A DNA stretch of 64,000 nucleotides from JAJZRJ01 sp040757055 (lineage in GTDB: Bacteria; Desulfobacterota; Desulfobulbia; Desulfobulbales; Desulfurivibrionaceae): contig JBFLXY010000008.1 of assembly GCA_040757055.1 (NCBI GenBank), positions 1 through 64,000 of the forward strand. The letters run 5' to 3'. The notes beneath the pieces were generated by a model, which was given only the letters and a program-made list of their open reading frames with translations, had not been told where the DNA came from and ran no database searches. Below are positions 9,520 to 18,744 of this stretch, in pieces. Numbering within the stretch: position 1 is the first letter of the stretch; every line of letters starts with the position of its first letter. A program made the position numbers and the translations under genes.

Positions 9520-10125
9520 ATGATCCGCATCAACCTGCTGCCCATCAAGGAAATCAAACGCAAAATCCGCCTCCGCAACGAGGTGGCTTTCTTTGCCGCC
9601 GCCCTGCTGGGGATTCTGATCGTGCTCGCCAGCCTCAGCCTGGGCATGGCCCAGAAGGTGAGTGCCCTTACCGCGGAGATCACCTCCCTGGAAAACAAGC
9701 GGAAGTCCGTTGAACGGATCGTCAAGCAGATCGACAAGCTGCAGAAAGACAAAAAGGCATTGGAAACCAAGCTGCAGGCCATCGACAAGCTCAAGTCCGA
9801 ATCCCAGCTCATGGTGCATGTGCTGGACGAGGTCGCCAACCGCACCCCCACGGCGAGCATGTGGCTCACCTCGCTCAAGGTCAGCGGCACCTCCCTGCAA
9901 CTCAGTGGCGTTGCCCTGGACAACGCCACCATCGCCCAGTACATGCGGGCACTGGAATCCTCTGAATACTTTGGCCCGCCGGAACTGGCCAATGCCTCGC
10001 AGACCGTGGTGGCCGGCCAGAAGCTGAAATCCTTCTCCCTCGCCATGGCCATTACGCCGCTCCAGACGGTCCCGCCTGCGGATTCGACCGCCTCAGCCGC
10101 CAAGGAGGGCGCCAAACCCCGATGA
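9520..10125 (+). CDS. pilN: Type IV pilus inner-membrane protein PilN
   Basis: Bitopic inner-membrane protein. A short cytoplasmic N-terminus (MIRINLLPIKE), which contacts PilM in the family, is followed by a transmembrane helix at about residues 25-45, a periplasmic coiled coil (about 48-95) and a ferredoxin-like periplasmic fold. PilN forms a heterodimer with PilO. It overlaps pilO by 4 bp (ATGA). The Pro/Ala-rich end is not conserved. Confidence 0.94.
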   Translation: MIRINLLPIKEIKRKIRLRNEVAFFAAALLGILIVLASLSLGMAQKVSALTAEITSLENKRKSVERIVKQIDKLQKDKKALETKLQAIDKLKSESQLMVHVLDEVANRTPTASMWLTSLKVSGTSLQLSGVALDNATIAQYMRALESSEYFGPPELANASQTVVAGQKLKSFSLAMAITPLQTVPPADSTASAAKEGAKPR

Positions 10126-10766
10126 ACCTGAAACTCGACGCCCTCAGAAAGGGATTCGACACCTTTGTCGACACCAAGGTCAGCCGCCTCACCCCCCAGC
10201 ACAAGCTGCTGATCTGCATCGGCTCCTGGGCCCTGCCGGTGATTGCCTGCACCTTTCTTGTGTTCATGCCGAAGAACACGGAGATCACCCAGTTGAAAGC
10301 CAAGAAGGGCACCATCGAGCAGGAACTCCGCAAGGTCGAAAGAACCGCCAAGGAAATCGACAGGCACCGGGCCGAAATGGCGGCGGTGGAAGAGCAGTTC
10401 AAGGCCGCTGCGGTCCTTTTGCCGGAACAGCAGGAGATCCCCAACCTGCTGACCAACATCTCGGGCCAGGGCACCAATTCGGGGCTCGAATTCCTCTCGT
10501 TCCAGCCAAAACCCGAGGTGCCCAAGGAATTTTATGCCGAGATTCCTGTGGATATTGCCGTCTCCGGCCCTTACCACAGCGTCGGCGTTTTTCTGGACAA
10601 AATCAGCAAACTGCCGCGCATCGTCTCGGTGGTGAACCTCAATATGGGCACCCCCACCCAGGTCGGCAAGGAGATGTTCCTCAACTCCACCTTTAATCTG
10701 GTGACCTACCGCTTTATCGAAACACCACCACCGGACGCCAATGCGAAAGCAAAGAAGAAAAAATAA
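10122..10766 (+). CDS. pilO: Type IV pilus inner-membrane protein PilO
   Basis: Partner of PilN. It has one transmembrane helix near residues 30-47 (LICIGSWALPVIACTFLVF), a coiled coil of about 45 residues, then a compact periplasmic domain (from LLPEQQEIPNLLTNISGQG) ending in a Lys-rich tail. The pilP start codon lies inside its last codons (26-bp overlap), so PilP is probably translated by coupling. Confidence 0.93.
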   Translation: MNLKLDALRKGFDTFVDTKVSRLTPQHKLLICIGSWALPVIACTFLVFMPKNTEITQLKAKKGTIEQELRKVERTAKEIDRHRAEMAAVEEQFKAAAVLLPEQQEIPNLLTNISGQGTNSGLEFLSFQPKPEVPKEFYAEIPVDIAVSGPYHSVGVFLDKISKLPRIVSVVNLNMGTPTQVGKEMFLNSTFNLVTYRFIETPPPDANAKAKKKK

Positions 10767-11331
10767 CGACCGGCGACTGCGCCGCATCGTGCCGGTTGCT
10801 GCAGGTTTGGGACTCTGGCTGGCCTGCGTTCCGGCCTGGCTTGCCTTGGCGCAGCAAGGCGGAATGCCCTTGCCTCCTCCGCCGGCTCCGGCGGCATCCC
10901 CCTCCCCGGCCGCCCCGGAAGAACCGGACCCGATGGCGGCCATCGAAAAGCTGCTGCAGGAGAATTCAGCCGCCTCGTCCTTTGTTTATCTGCGTGAGGG
11001 CCGGCCCGATCCCTTCTTTCCCTTCCTTACCCAGCAACCACAGAAAGGGGATGCCGGCGGCGAGTTGAGCGGGATGCAGCGCTTTGAACCTGGCCAGCTG
11101 CGGCTGGTGGCCATCGTTCATTCCGCCAGAGGACCGGTGGCCATGGTGCAGGATTCCGCCGGCATCGGCTACACCCTCCGCCGCGGTTCCCCCATCGGCC
11201 GCAGCGGGGAGGTGGTGGACATTGTCGGCAACAAGGTCATCATCCGGCAGGAGGCCTTTTCAACGACCAAGGAAAAACAGTACCGCACCACGGAAATGGT
11301 GCTAACGAAAGAGGGAGACAAGAAACCATGA
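10741..11331 (+). CDS. pilP: Pilus assembly protein PilP
   Basis: Periplasmic protein that connects the PilN/PilO platform to the outer-membrane secretin. An Arg-rich n-region and a hydrophobic core (IVPVAAGLGLWLACVPAWLALA) form a signal peptide; a cysteine is present but the lipobox is poor, so I cannot say whether it is lipidated. A proline-rich linker at about 40-60 is followed by the PilP beta-domain (YLREGRPDPFFPF, LRLVAIVHSARGPVAMVQDSAGIGYTLR). It overlaps the next gene by 4 bp. Confidence 0.9.
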   Translation: MRKQRRKNNDRRLRRIVPVAAGLGLWLACVPAWLALAQQGGMPLPPPPAPAASPSPAAPEEPDPMAAIEKLLQENSAASSFVYLREGRPDPFFPFLTQQPQKGDAGGELSGMQRFEPGQLRLVAIVHSARGPVAMVQDSAGIGYTLRRGSPIGRSGEVVDIVGNKVIIRQEAFSTTKEKQYRTTEMVLTKEGDKKP

Positions 11332-13412
11332 TCGTGCGCGCCCGACTGCCCCTCATCCTCACCGCCCTTCTGGTGCTGGCGCTGTCATCGGCTCGCTGGA
11401 CCGCAACGGCTGCAGGTGCCGCCGTTGCGAAAAAAGAACCCGCGTATCAGATATCCGCCATCGCGGTGGAACAGAACGCCGAGGAATTCCAGCTCCGCAT
11501 TCGGGGCAACTCGCCCCCCACCTACACCATGTACGAGCTTTTTGAGCCGTTGCGGGTCATCATCGACGTGGCCGATGCCTCGCTGACCGCCACCCCGGCC
11601 CTGCCCACCGATGTGCCCCAGGGTCCGATCTTCCAGGTCAACACCCAGGTGCTGCACGAGCAGGATCCGGCCATCACCCGGGTGGAAATCGTTCTGGCCG
11701 AGGATCGCGGCTATTCGGTGGAGCGGCGCAACAACGACATCGTCATCTCCTTTGCCAAAGAGATGAAGAGCGACAAGGCCGTTTTGCCCAGGTCGAAAAA
11801 GGCCAAAACACCAGAGACCACAGACAGCGAGGGAACCAGTGGCACCGGAACATCCGCTGTCCAGGTGGAGACTGGTGGCCCGGTGGCCACCCGGCTGCGG
11901 GAGGTGGTTGTTGACACCAGCAATCCGGTGGTGACCCGGGTCTTTCTGCGGGCGGACGGTCCCATCGCCAGATACACAAAAGCGGAACTCAGGAAGACCG
12001 CCACCCGACCAGACCGCATGTACCTCGACATCCCCGGCGTGAAACTGCAGAGCAAGGCGCTCCAGCACAAAGTCGGCAGCCCCCCCCTGGAAGCCGTCCG
12101 CGCGGCGCAGCGCAACGGCACGGTGCGGGTCGTCTTTGACTCCGGCCTGGCGGAACTCTTTGCCTACGATGTGCAGAGCCAGCCCGATGGCATGGTGGTC
12201 AGCATCGCCGCCCCCCAGGATGCACCCAGCCTGGCGACCGCCGCCCCAGCGGCCCCACCCCCCACCGACACCGCCGAGGCTTCCTCCCCGCTACCGGCCG
12301 ATACCGCAAGCCTCGCCGCCCTTCTGCGGGCGGCTGAAAACGCCGAAGAGCTGATCAAGCCGATCCTGCCTCTGCTCCGGAAAACCAAGGGCGCGTCTCT
12401 CCCTGCGCCCGCCAAGCCGGCCAAGGCGAAGAAGGCCGCGGCCGCCAAGATAGCCAAACCCGCTTCGGCGACAGACGCCTACAGCTTTGCCGGCTACCAG
12501 AAGCAACGGATCAGCGTCGATTTCTACAAGATCGACCTCCACAACGTCTTCCGGCTCTTTGGCGAAATCAGCGGCCAGAACATCGTGGTGGACGAGGCGG
12601 TGACCGGCACTCTCACCCTGGCCCTCAACGAGGTTCCCTGGGATTTCGCCCTGGATATCATCCTCAACCTCAAGGATCTCCAGAAGGAGGAGCGGTTCAG
12701 CACCATCGTCATCGCTCCCAAGTCCAAACCGCTCGCCTGGCCCAAGGCCGCTACCCAGAACATCGCCATTTCCGAAGGCGGCGAAAAACTGGAGCCCATC
12801 TCCATCCGGCAACGGATCGAGACCCCAAGGGGGGTCGTGGAGGCCAAGAATATCATCCGTGAGGCCAGTGCCCTGGACAAGAAGGGGGATTATGCTGCGG
12901 CCCTGGCCGGCTATGAAAAGGCTCTGGGGTTATGGCCGGACAACAGCCAGCTCGCCGGGCGGATGGCCACCCTCTCCCTGGTGCACCTCGGCCAGAACGC
13001 CAAGGCTGCCCACTACGCCAAGGCCGCCTTCGCCGCCGATCCCGCCAACCTGAACGCGGCCCTGCAGGCGGCCATCGCCCTGGCCAACATGAAGAAGGTG
13101 CCGGAGGCCAAGGAATACTTCGACAAGGCGATCAACAGCGAGCAGGCCGCACGGGAATCGCTCCTGAGTTATGCTGCCTTTGCCGAGGAATACAACAGCT
13201 TCAACGGCGCCCTGGCCCTGCTGGGCCGTCATGCCGAACTCCATGGCGACACCCTGGACAGCATGGTGGCCATCGCCAGGGTCCTCGACAAAAAGGGCGA
13301 CCGCGAGGCCGCTGCCGAGCAATACCGAACCATTCTGCTCTCCGGCTATGAATTGCCGGCAGACCTCCACCAATACATCAGGGGCCGGGTCGCTGCGGCC
13401 GAAAACATGTAG
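11328..13412 (+). CDS. AMIN / secretin-N / TPR protein (PilQ N-terminal half-like)
   Basis: A 694-residue exported protein with a signal peptide (residues 1 to about 29). It carries two AMIN-type peptidoglycan-binding domains (about 40-145 and 185-290; the second begins near EVVVDTSNPVVTRVFL). An Ala/Pro/Lys-rich linker follows. Next is a secretin short N-terminal (STN) domain at about 390-465 (ISVDFYKIDLHNVFRLFGEISGQNIVVDE...), and then TPR repeats from about 510 to the end. These are the domains that precede the secretin channel in a standard PilQ, but here the frame ends without any channel domain. The channel is encoded separately 9 bp downstream. The TPR tail resembles a pilotin or assembly platform. 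I infer a two-polypeptide PilQ. Confidence 0.82.
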   Translation: MIVRARLPLILTALLVLALSSARWTATAAGAAVAKKEPAYQISAIAVEQNAEEFQLRIRGNSPPTYTMYELFEPLRVIIDVADASLTATPALPTDVPQGPIFQVNTQVLHEQDPAITRVEIVLAEDRGYSVERRNNDIVISFAKEMKSDKAVLPRSKKAKTPETTDSEGTSGTGTSAVQVETGGPVATRLREVVVDTSNPVVTRVFLRADGPIARYTKAELRKTATRPDRMYLDIPGVKLQSKALQHKVGSPPLEAVRAAQRNGTVRVVFDSGLAELFAYDVQSQPDGMVVSIAAPQDAPSLATAAPAAPPPTDTAEASSPLPADTASLAALLRAAENAEELIKPILPLLRKTKGASLPAPAKPAKAKKAAAAKIAKPASATDAYSFAGYQKQRISVDFYKIDLHNVFRLFGEISGQNIVVDEAVTGTLTLALNEVPWDFALDIILNLKDLQKEERFSTIVIAPKSKPLAWPKAATQNIAISEGGEKLEPISIRQRIETPRGVVEAKNIIREASALDKKGDYAAALAGYEKALGLWPDNSQLAGRMATLSLVHLGQNAKAAHYAKAAFAADPANLNAALQAAIALANMKKVPEAKEYFDKAINSEQAARESLLSYAAFAEEYNSFNGALALLGRHAELHGDTLDSMVAIARVLDKKGDREAAAEQYRTILLSGYELPADLHQYIRGRVAAAENM

Positions 13413-13421
13413 CCCGAACGG

Positions 13422-15146
13422 ATGACCATGATGACCCGACACAAACAATCCCGGCACAGAGACACGACCATGAAACACCCGCACGGAGTGACACGCATCG
13501 CGATGGTGGCCCTGCTGGCGCTGCTCTGCGCCTGTGCGCCGGCAGCGAAAACCAGAACGGCGCCGCCGCCGGCCAAGGAGGCCGAGGCCCAGAGCCAACG
13601 CCCCCTGGAACCTGGACAGCTGCCGGTCCGCTTCCAGCAGCCTTCCTACATGCTGAAGGAATCGGCCGCCGGCGCCCAGCTGGGGCTGGGAGAAACCACG
13701 GAGATCAAAATACCGGTGGGCGCCGACATCTCCTCCACCACCGGGCCGGTGGCGCTGCGGGACATCCTGAAACGGCTGGCCGCCCTCAAGAAGATGAACG
13801 TCAGTTGGGCCAGCGATGTGGACCAATCCTCCATGGTGGACGTGGACATCAAGGCTGAGGATGACTTCTTCGAGGCCATCGACAACATCCTCCGCCAAGT
13901 CGACTACTACCATGAGGTCAAGGGCAACACCATCGTGGTGCAATACCGCGAGACCAGGAAATTCCACGTGGCCATGCCCTTTATGAAAACAACCTACAAC
14001 ACCGCCGTGGGCGGCGATGTCCTGGGAAGCAGCCTTGGCACCACTTCCGCCGTCAAGGGGAATATCCAGATCACCAGCGAAAACAACCAGTTCGACATCT
14101 GGGACAACATCAAGAAGAACATTGACCAGATTCTGGAAATCTGGGAAGAGACCGTTCCCGCGCCTGCCGCGGCAACCAGCACAACTCCTCAGGCTGGCGC
14201 TCCGCAAGCTCCGGCCACCCAACCTGCCGCCGCCACGGCGGCAACGACGACCAAACGGAATGTGCAGGCCGGCAAGGGCTACTACAGCATCGACAAGCCC
14301 ATCGGCCTCATCACCGTCACCGCTCCGCGGCCGCTGGTGGAAAAAATCGCCACCTACCTCGACAACCTGAAGAAGGAACTCTACCGCCAGGTCTCCATCG
14401 AGGCCAAGATCGTGGAGGTGGTCATCGACAATACCAGCACCCGGGGTATCGACTGGACCGATTTTTTGAGTGGAAAAGGACTTTCGATGTATCTCTTTGG
14501 TGCAACCGCAACAACAAACGGCGTTATTTATGACCCAAATCGGGCTAACAGAAGTCGTGGAGTAACCAAGATTGAAGTAACAGGGAATCCCTTTGCCGTT
14601 GCCCTCGACTTTCTTGACACCCAAGGCCCATCCACCGTCTTGGCCAACCCAAAGTTGAGCGTCATGAATGGCCAACCCGCACTGATCAGCGCGGGCGAAA
14701 GCATCAAGTATATCGACAAAGTCGAGACCACGGTCAGCGACAGCGGCGTCCCAACCTATACCGTCACCACCGCCACCCTCATGTCCGGCCTGGGCATGTC
14801 GGTGCTTGCCACCATCATGGAGAATGACGAAATCATCCTCTCCCTCACTCCGGTCACGTCGAAGCTTGCGGGCAAAGAAGATCCCGATGACGTTGATTAC
14901 ATCGATGTCGGAGGTGTAACCGTTGGTGTCCCCAGAATCAAGCTCCGGGAGATGAACACCACGGTACGCATTAAAAGCGGCGAGGTACTGGTGGTGGGTG
15001 GCCTGATCGACAATGCGGAGGGAGATTCCCAAAAGAAAGTCCCCTTCCTGGGCGATGTGCCTGGAGTGGGCGCCCTTTTCTCCCATTCGACCAAGACCAC
15101 CAAGAAAACAGAACTAATTATTTTGCTCCAGCCGAAGATTTTATAA
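13422..15146 (+). CDS. MshL/PilQ-type outer-membrane secretin lipoprotein
   Basis: Outer-membrane channel for the pilus. A lipoprotein signal (VALLALLCAC) ends near residue 38. An N-terminal STN-like domain (LRDILKRLAALKKMNVSWA) is followed by a Pro/Ala-rich insert at about 245-275, an N1-type domain and the secretin channel from about residue 320 (VSIEAKIVEVVIDNTS... to the C-terminal VPFLGDVPGVGALFSHSTKTTKKTELIILLQPKIL). ATG 13422 is taken as the start; ATG 13470 (MKHPHGVTRIAMV) is an equally plausible one. Codon use changes to an AT-richer pattern between about 14460 and 14720, inside the channel domain. A bidirectional terminator follows. Confidence 0.9.
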   Translation: MTMMTRHKQSRHRDTTMKHPHGVTRIAMVALLALLCACAPAAKTRTAPPPAKEAEAQSQRPLEPGQLPVRFQQPSYMLKESAAGAQLGLGETTEIKIPVGADISSTTGPVALRDILKRLAALKKMNVSWASDVDQSSMVDVDIKAEDDFFEAIDNILRQVDYYHEVKGNTIVVQYRETRKFHVAMPFMKTTYNTAVGGDVLGSSLGTTSAVKGNIQITSENNQFDIWDNIKKNIDQILEIWEETVPAPAAATSTTPQAGAPQAPATQPAAATAATTTKRNVQAGKGYYSIDKPIGLITVTAPRPLVEKIATYLDNLKKELYRQVSIEAKIVEVVIDNTSTRGIDWTDFLSGKGLSMYLFGATATTNGVIYDPNRANRSRGVTKIEVTGNPFAVALDFLDTQGPSTVLANPKLSVMNGQPALISAGESIKYIDKVETTVSDSGVPTYTVTTATLMSGLGMSVLATIMENDEIILSLTPVTSKLAGKEDPDDVDYIDVGGVTVGVPRIKLREMNTTVRIKSGEVLVVGGLIDNAEGDSQKKVPFLGDVPGVGALFSHSTKTTKKTELIILLQPKIL

Positions 15147-15168
15147 GAATCCACCCTGACATATACAT

Positions 15169-15197
15169 AAAAAAGCCCGGCTTTCGCCGGGCTTTTT
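15169..15197. terminator. Bidirectional intrinsic terminator
   Basis: GCCCGGC at 15175-15181 and GCCGGGC at 15186-15192 form a stem around TTTC, with an A-run before and a T-run after. It separates the pil operon from the convergent secB. Confidence 0.9.
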
Positions 15198-15235
15198 CGT
15201 TGACGCCTTTGTTACTTCCGGGAGGTCGCGCGTGA

Positions 15236-15721
15236 TTACTGCTTCTCCCCTTCCGCCTGCTGCCGGCGGGAATTTTCGTAGAGCGCCAGGAAATTCACCG
15301 GCTCCATGAGGAAGGGGATGAAGCCGCCGTCCACCGAGGCCTGGCTGATGATCTGCCGAGTAAAGGGGAAAAGGAGCGCCGGACACTCCACGGAGAGGAC
15401 CGGGGCGATATGCTCGGCCGGAATGTTCTTCAGCAGGAAGACGCCGGCATGCTCCACCTCGATGAGAAAGAGCGACTTAGCAGAGGTGCTGGCCGTAACC
15501 TTCACGGTGATGGCCAGGGTCACCTCGTAGTGGTCCTCGGCATCCAGCTTGCGGTGCTTGAGGCCCAGGTTCACATCCACCTTGGGCTCGCCGCCTTTCT
15601 CCAGAAAGATCTCCGGCGCATTGGGGTTCTCAAAGGAAAGATCCTTCACATACATTTTCTGCAGCCGGAAAATCGGCGCTGCCTGTTCCTGGGTCGTGGT
15701 GTCCGCTTGCTGGTCTGACAT
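15236..15721 (-). CDS. secB: Protein-export chaperone SecB
   Basis: Homotetrameric chaperone that holds precursors unfolded and hands them to SecA. The 161-residue protein has the family pattern: FRLQKMYVKDLSFENPNAP near the start, the VNLGLKHRKLD strand, ALLFPFTRQIISQASVDGGF and PVNFLALYENS near the end. ATG 15721 has AAGGAG upstream; a longer frame reaching 15808 has no family match. uvrA lies 106 bp upstream on the same strand. Confidence 0.95.
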   Translation of the reverse strand: MSDQQADTTTQEQAAPIFRLQKMYVKDLSFENPNAPEIFLEKGGEPKVDVNLGLKHRKLDAEDHYEVTLAITVKVTASTSAKSLFLIEVEHAGVFLLKNIPAEHIAPVLSVECPALLFPFTRQIISQASVDGGFIPFLMEPVNFLALYENSRRQQAEGEKQ

Positions 15722-15826
15722 TCCTTTCTCCTTTCCAGAATAAAGAGGCAACGCCTCGTTGGTACAAACCGCTCCACCGGTTATACCGGATGAAGGCCAA
15801 AGAGACAAGCAAGGAAAGCGGCGGAA

Positions 15827-18673
15827 TCACCGTTTGCGCTTCGTTCGCGGCCGAGTCTCCAGCCCCAACGCCTTGCGCAGATGCTGGCCGGTATGGGATG
15901 CCGCGCAGGCCGCCACCTCCTCCGGGGTGCCGCAGGCCACCACCTCGCCTCCGCCATCGCCCCCCTCCGGGCCAAGGTCGATGACGTAATCCGCGGTCTT
16001 GATCACGTCGAGATTGTGCTCGATCACCACCACGGTGTTGCCGCCCTCCACCAAACGGCCGAGCACCTGGAGCAGATGGCGCACATCGGCCGGATGGAGG
16101 CCGGTGGTCGGTTCATCAAGGATGTAAAGGGTACGACCGGTGCCGCGCCGGCTCAATTCCCGCGAGAGCTTGATCCGCTGGGCCTCGCCGCCGGAGAGGG
16201 TCACCGAGGATTGCCCTAGGGGCAGATAGCCGAGCCCTACGTCCATCAGGGTCTGGAGCTTGCCGCTCACCACCGGCACCTTGGCAAAAAATGCCAGGGC
16301 CTCCTCCACGTTCATGGCGAGCACCTCGGCGATGTTCTTGCCCTTGTAACGGATGTCCAGGGTCTCGTAGTTGTAGCGCTGGCCGTGGCAGCTCTCGCAG
16401 GTCACGTAGATATCGGGCAGGAAGTGCATGGCGATCTTGATCACCCCCTCGCCCTCGCATCCTTCGCAGCGGCCGCCCTTGAGGTTGAAGCTGAAGCGGC
16501 CCGGCTTGTAGCCCCGGGCCCGCGCCTCGGGCAGCTGGGAAAAGAGTTCGCGGATCGGGGTGAGTACTCCGGTATAGGTGGCAGGGTTGGAGCGCGGGGT
16601 GCGGCCGATGGGGCTCTGGTCGATGTCGATCACCTTGTCGATCCGATCAAGCCCCGTCATGCCGCCGTAGGCGCCCGCCACGGCGTGGCCCTGGTGCAGA
16701 TGATTCATGGCCCCCTTGAAGAGCGTTTCCAGTACCAGGGTGCTTTTGCCGGAGCCTGAAACGCCGGTGACGCTGGTCATGACGCCCAGGGGGATTTTCA
16801 CGGTAATGTGTTTCAGGTTGTTGGCGTGGGCGTGTTTGATGGTGAGCCACTCGCCCTTGCCGGGAGCCCGCCGCTTCCTGGGCACCGGGATGGCGAGACG
16901 CCCCGAGAGGTAGCCGCCGGTGAGGGATTTCTCATGGGCCAGCAGCCCTGCCACATCGCCGTTGTAGACCACCCGCCCGCCATGAACTCCGGCGCCCGGC
17001 CCCATGTCGAGGACGTGGTCGGCCGCCAGAATGGTCTCCTCGTCGTGTTCCACCACGATCACCGTGTTCCCCAGGTCGCGCAGGCGGACAAGGGTGTTGA
17101 TCAGCCGCTGGTTGTCGCGCTGGTGGAGGCCGATGCTGGGTTCGTCAAGGATATAGAGCACCCCGGCCAAGCGGGAGCCGATCTGGGAGGCCAGTCGGAT
17201 GCGCTGCGCCTCGCCGCCCGAAAGGGTGGAGGCGCGGCGGTCGAGGGAGATGTAGCCCAGCCCCACGTCGTGGAGAAAGGTGAGCCGGTCGATGGTCTCC
17301 TTGAGTATCCGCTCGGCAATGGGCCGATCCTGGGCGGCAAAGTCGATGGCCGGCAGCTCCGCCAGCAGCCTGCCGATACTGAGGCCGGTCAGTTCATGGA
17401 TCGCCCACCCTCCCACCCGCACCGCCAAGGCCGCGGGCTTGAGCCGCGCCCCATGGCACTCCGGGCAAAGTTGCTCGTTCATGAACTGCTCCAGCTCTTC
17501 GTGCACCGCAGCGGAATCGGTTTCGAGATAGCGCCGGGCGAGTTGCGGCAGGATGCCCTCAAAGGGCTTGCGGTGCTCCTGGTGGCGGTGGAAACGAACA
17601 TAGCTGAAGTGGAGCGCCTGATTGCCGGTGCCGTGGAGGATCGCTTCCCTGGCGCGCCTGGGCAACCTGGCAAAGGGGGTGTCGAGGTCAACGCCAAGGG
17701 CACCGAGCAATTCCTCCACATAGGTGGAGGGGGACTTCATGTCCCAGACCGCCACCGCGCCCTGGCGCAGGGTTCTGGACGGGTCCGGCACCACCAGCTG
17801 GGCGTCGAAAAACTGCTTCACCCCGAGGCCGCCGCACTCCTCGCAGGCGCCCTTGGGATTGTTGAAGGAAAAGAGCTGCGGGGTCAGTTCCGGCAGGCTG
17901 CGGCCGCACTGGCTGCAGGCCGCTTTTTCGCTGTAAAGCACCTCCTCGCCGCTATCGGGGAAATTGACCAGCAGCAGGCCATCGGCCAAATGCACCGCCG
18001 TGGCCACGGATTCGGAGAGGCGCCGCGCCACCGACTCCTTGATGATCAGCCGATCCACCACCGCGGCAATGGTGTGGCGCTTGTTCTTATCCAGGCTGAT
18101 CGGCTCCTCCAGCCCCCGAATCTCGCCATCGATCCGCACCCGGACAAAACCATCCTTGCGCAACCGGTCGAGCACCTGCTGGTGCTCCCCCTTTTTCGCG
18201 TCAATAACCGGCGCCAGCAGGATGATCTTGGACCCTTCGGCCAGGGCCATGAGGCTGGCCACCATCTCCTGCACCGACTGCGGTCGGATGGCGGCCCCGC
18301 ACTCGGGGCAGTGGGGCTGGCCCACCCGGGCGTAAAGCAGACGAAGGTGGTCGTAGATCTCGGTAATGGTGCCTACAGTGGAGCGGGGATTGCGGCTGGT
18401 GGTGCGCTGCTCGATGGAAACCGCCGGCGAGAGCCCTTCCAGCAGATCGACATCGGGTTTGTCCATCTGGCCTAAGAACTGGCGGGCATAGGTGGAGAGC
18501 GATTCGACGTAACGGCGCTGCCCTTCGGCATAGAGGGTGTCGAAGGCCAGCGACGATTTGCCCGAACCGGAAAGGCCGGTAAAGACCACCAGCCGGTTGC
18601 GGGGCAGATCGACATCGATGTTCTTCAGGTTGTGCATCCGGGCGCCCCGGATGCGAAGCTGTTGCGGTTCCAT
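15827..18673 (-). CDS. uvrA: Excinuclease ABC subunit A
   Basis: Damage-recognition ATPase of nucleotide excision repair. Two ABC modules are visible: Walker A GLSGSGKSSLAFDTLY near residue 35 and GVSGSGKSTLVLETLF near residue 645, with signatures LSGGEAQRIRLA and LSGGEAQRIKLS. Zinc-binding Cys clusters are present (CPECGAA near 120, CSQCGRS/CEECGG near 255-285, CEGCEGEG and CESCHGQ near 745-775). About 948 residues is normal. ATG 18673 is directly preceded by an in-frame GTG at 18676, which sits slightly better behind a GAGG and may be the real start. Confidence 0.97.
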   Translation of the reverse strand: MEPQQLRIRGARMHNLKNIDVDLPRNRLVVFTGLSGSGKSSLAFDTLYAEGQRRYVESLSTYARQFLGQMDKPDVDLLEGLSPAVSIEQRTTSRNPRSTVGTITEIYDHLRLLYARVGQPHCPECGAAIRPQSVQEMVASLMALAEGSKIILLAPVIDAKKGEHQQVLDRLRKDGFVRVRIDGEIRGLEEPISLDKNKRHTIAAVVDRLIIKESVARRLSESVATAVHLADGLLLVNFPDSGEEVLYSEKAACSQCGRSLPELTPQLFSFNNPKGACEECGGLGVKQFFDAQLVVPDPSRTLRQGAVAVWDMKSPSTYVEELLGALGVDLDTPFARLPRRAREAILHGTGNQALHFSYVRFHRHQEHRKPFEGILPQLARRYLETDSAAVHEELEQFMNEQLCPECHGARLKPAALAVRVGGWAIHELTGLSIGRLLAELPAIDFAAQDRPIAERILKETIDRLTFLHDVGLGYISLDRRASTLSGGEAQRIRLASQIGSRLAGVLYILDEPSIGLHQRDNQRLINTLVRLRDLGNTVIVVEHDEETILAADHVLDMGPGAGVHGGRVVYNGDVAGLLAHEKSLTGGYLSGRLAIPVPRKRRAPGKGEWLTIKHAHANNLKHITVKIPLGVMTSVTGVSGSGKSTLVLETLFKGAMNHLHQGHAVAGAYGGMTGLDRIDKVIDIDQSPIGRTPRSNPATYTGVLTPIRELFSQLPEARARGYKPGRFSFNLKGGRCEGCEGEGVIKIAMHFLPDIYVTCESCHGQRYNYETLDIRYKGKNIAEVLAMNVEEALAFFAKVPVVSGKLQTLMDVGLGYLPLGQSSVTLSGGEAQRIKLSRELSRRGTGRTLYILDEPTTGLHPADVRHLLQVLGRLVEGGNTVVVIEHNLDVIKTADYVIDLGPEGGDGGGEVVACGTPEEVAACAASHTGQHLRKALGLETRPRTKRKR

Positions 18674-18744
18674 CACGTATGGCCTCAGGAGATGAAATCT
18701 TGGGGTCTACAGTAAGACATTGAGCGCCAAATGTCACGGCGCGG

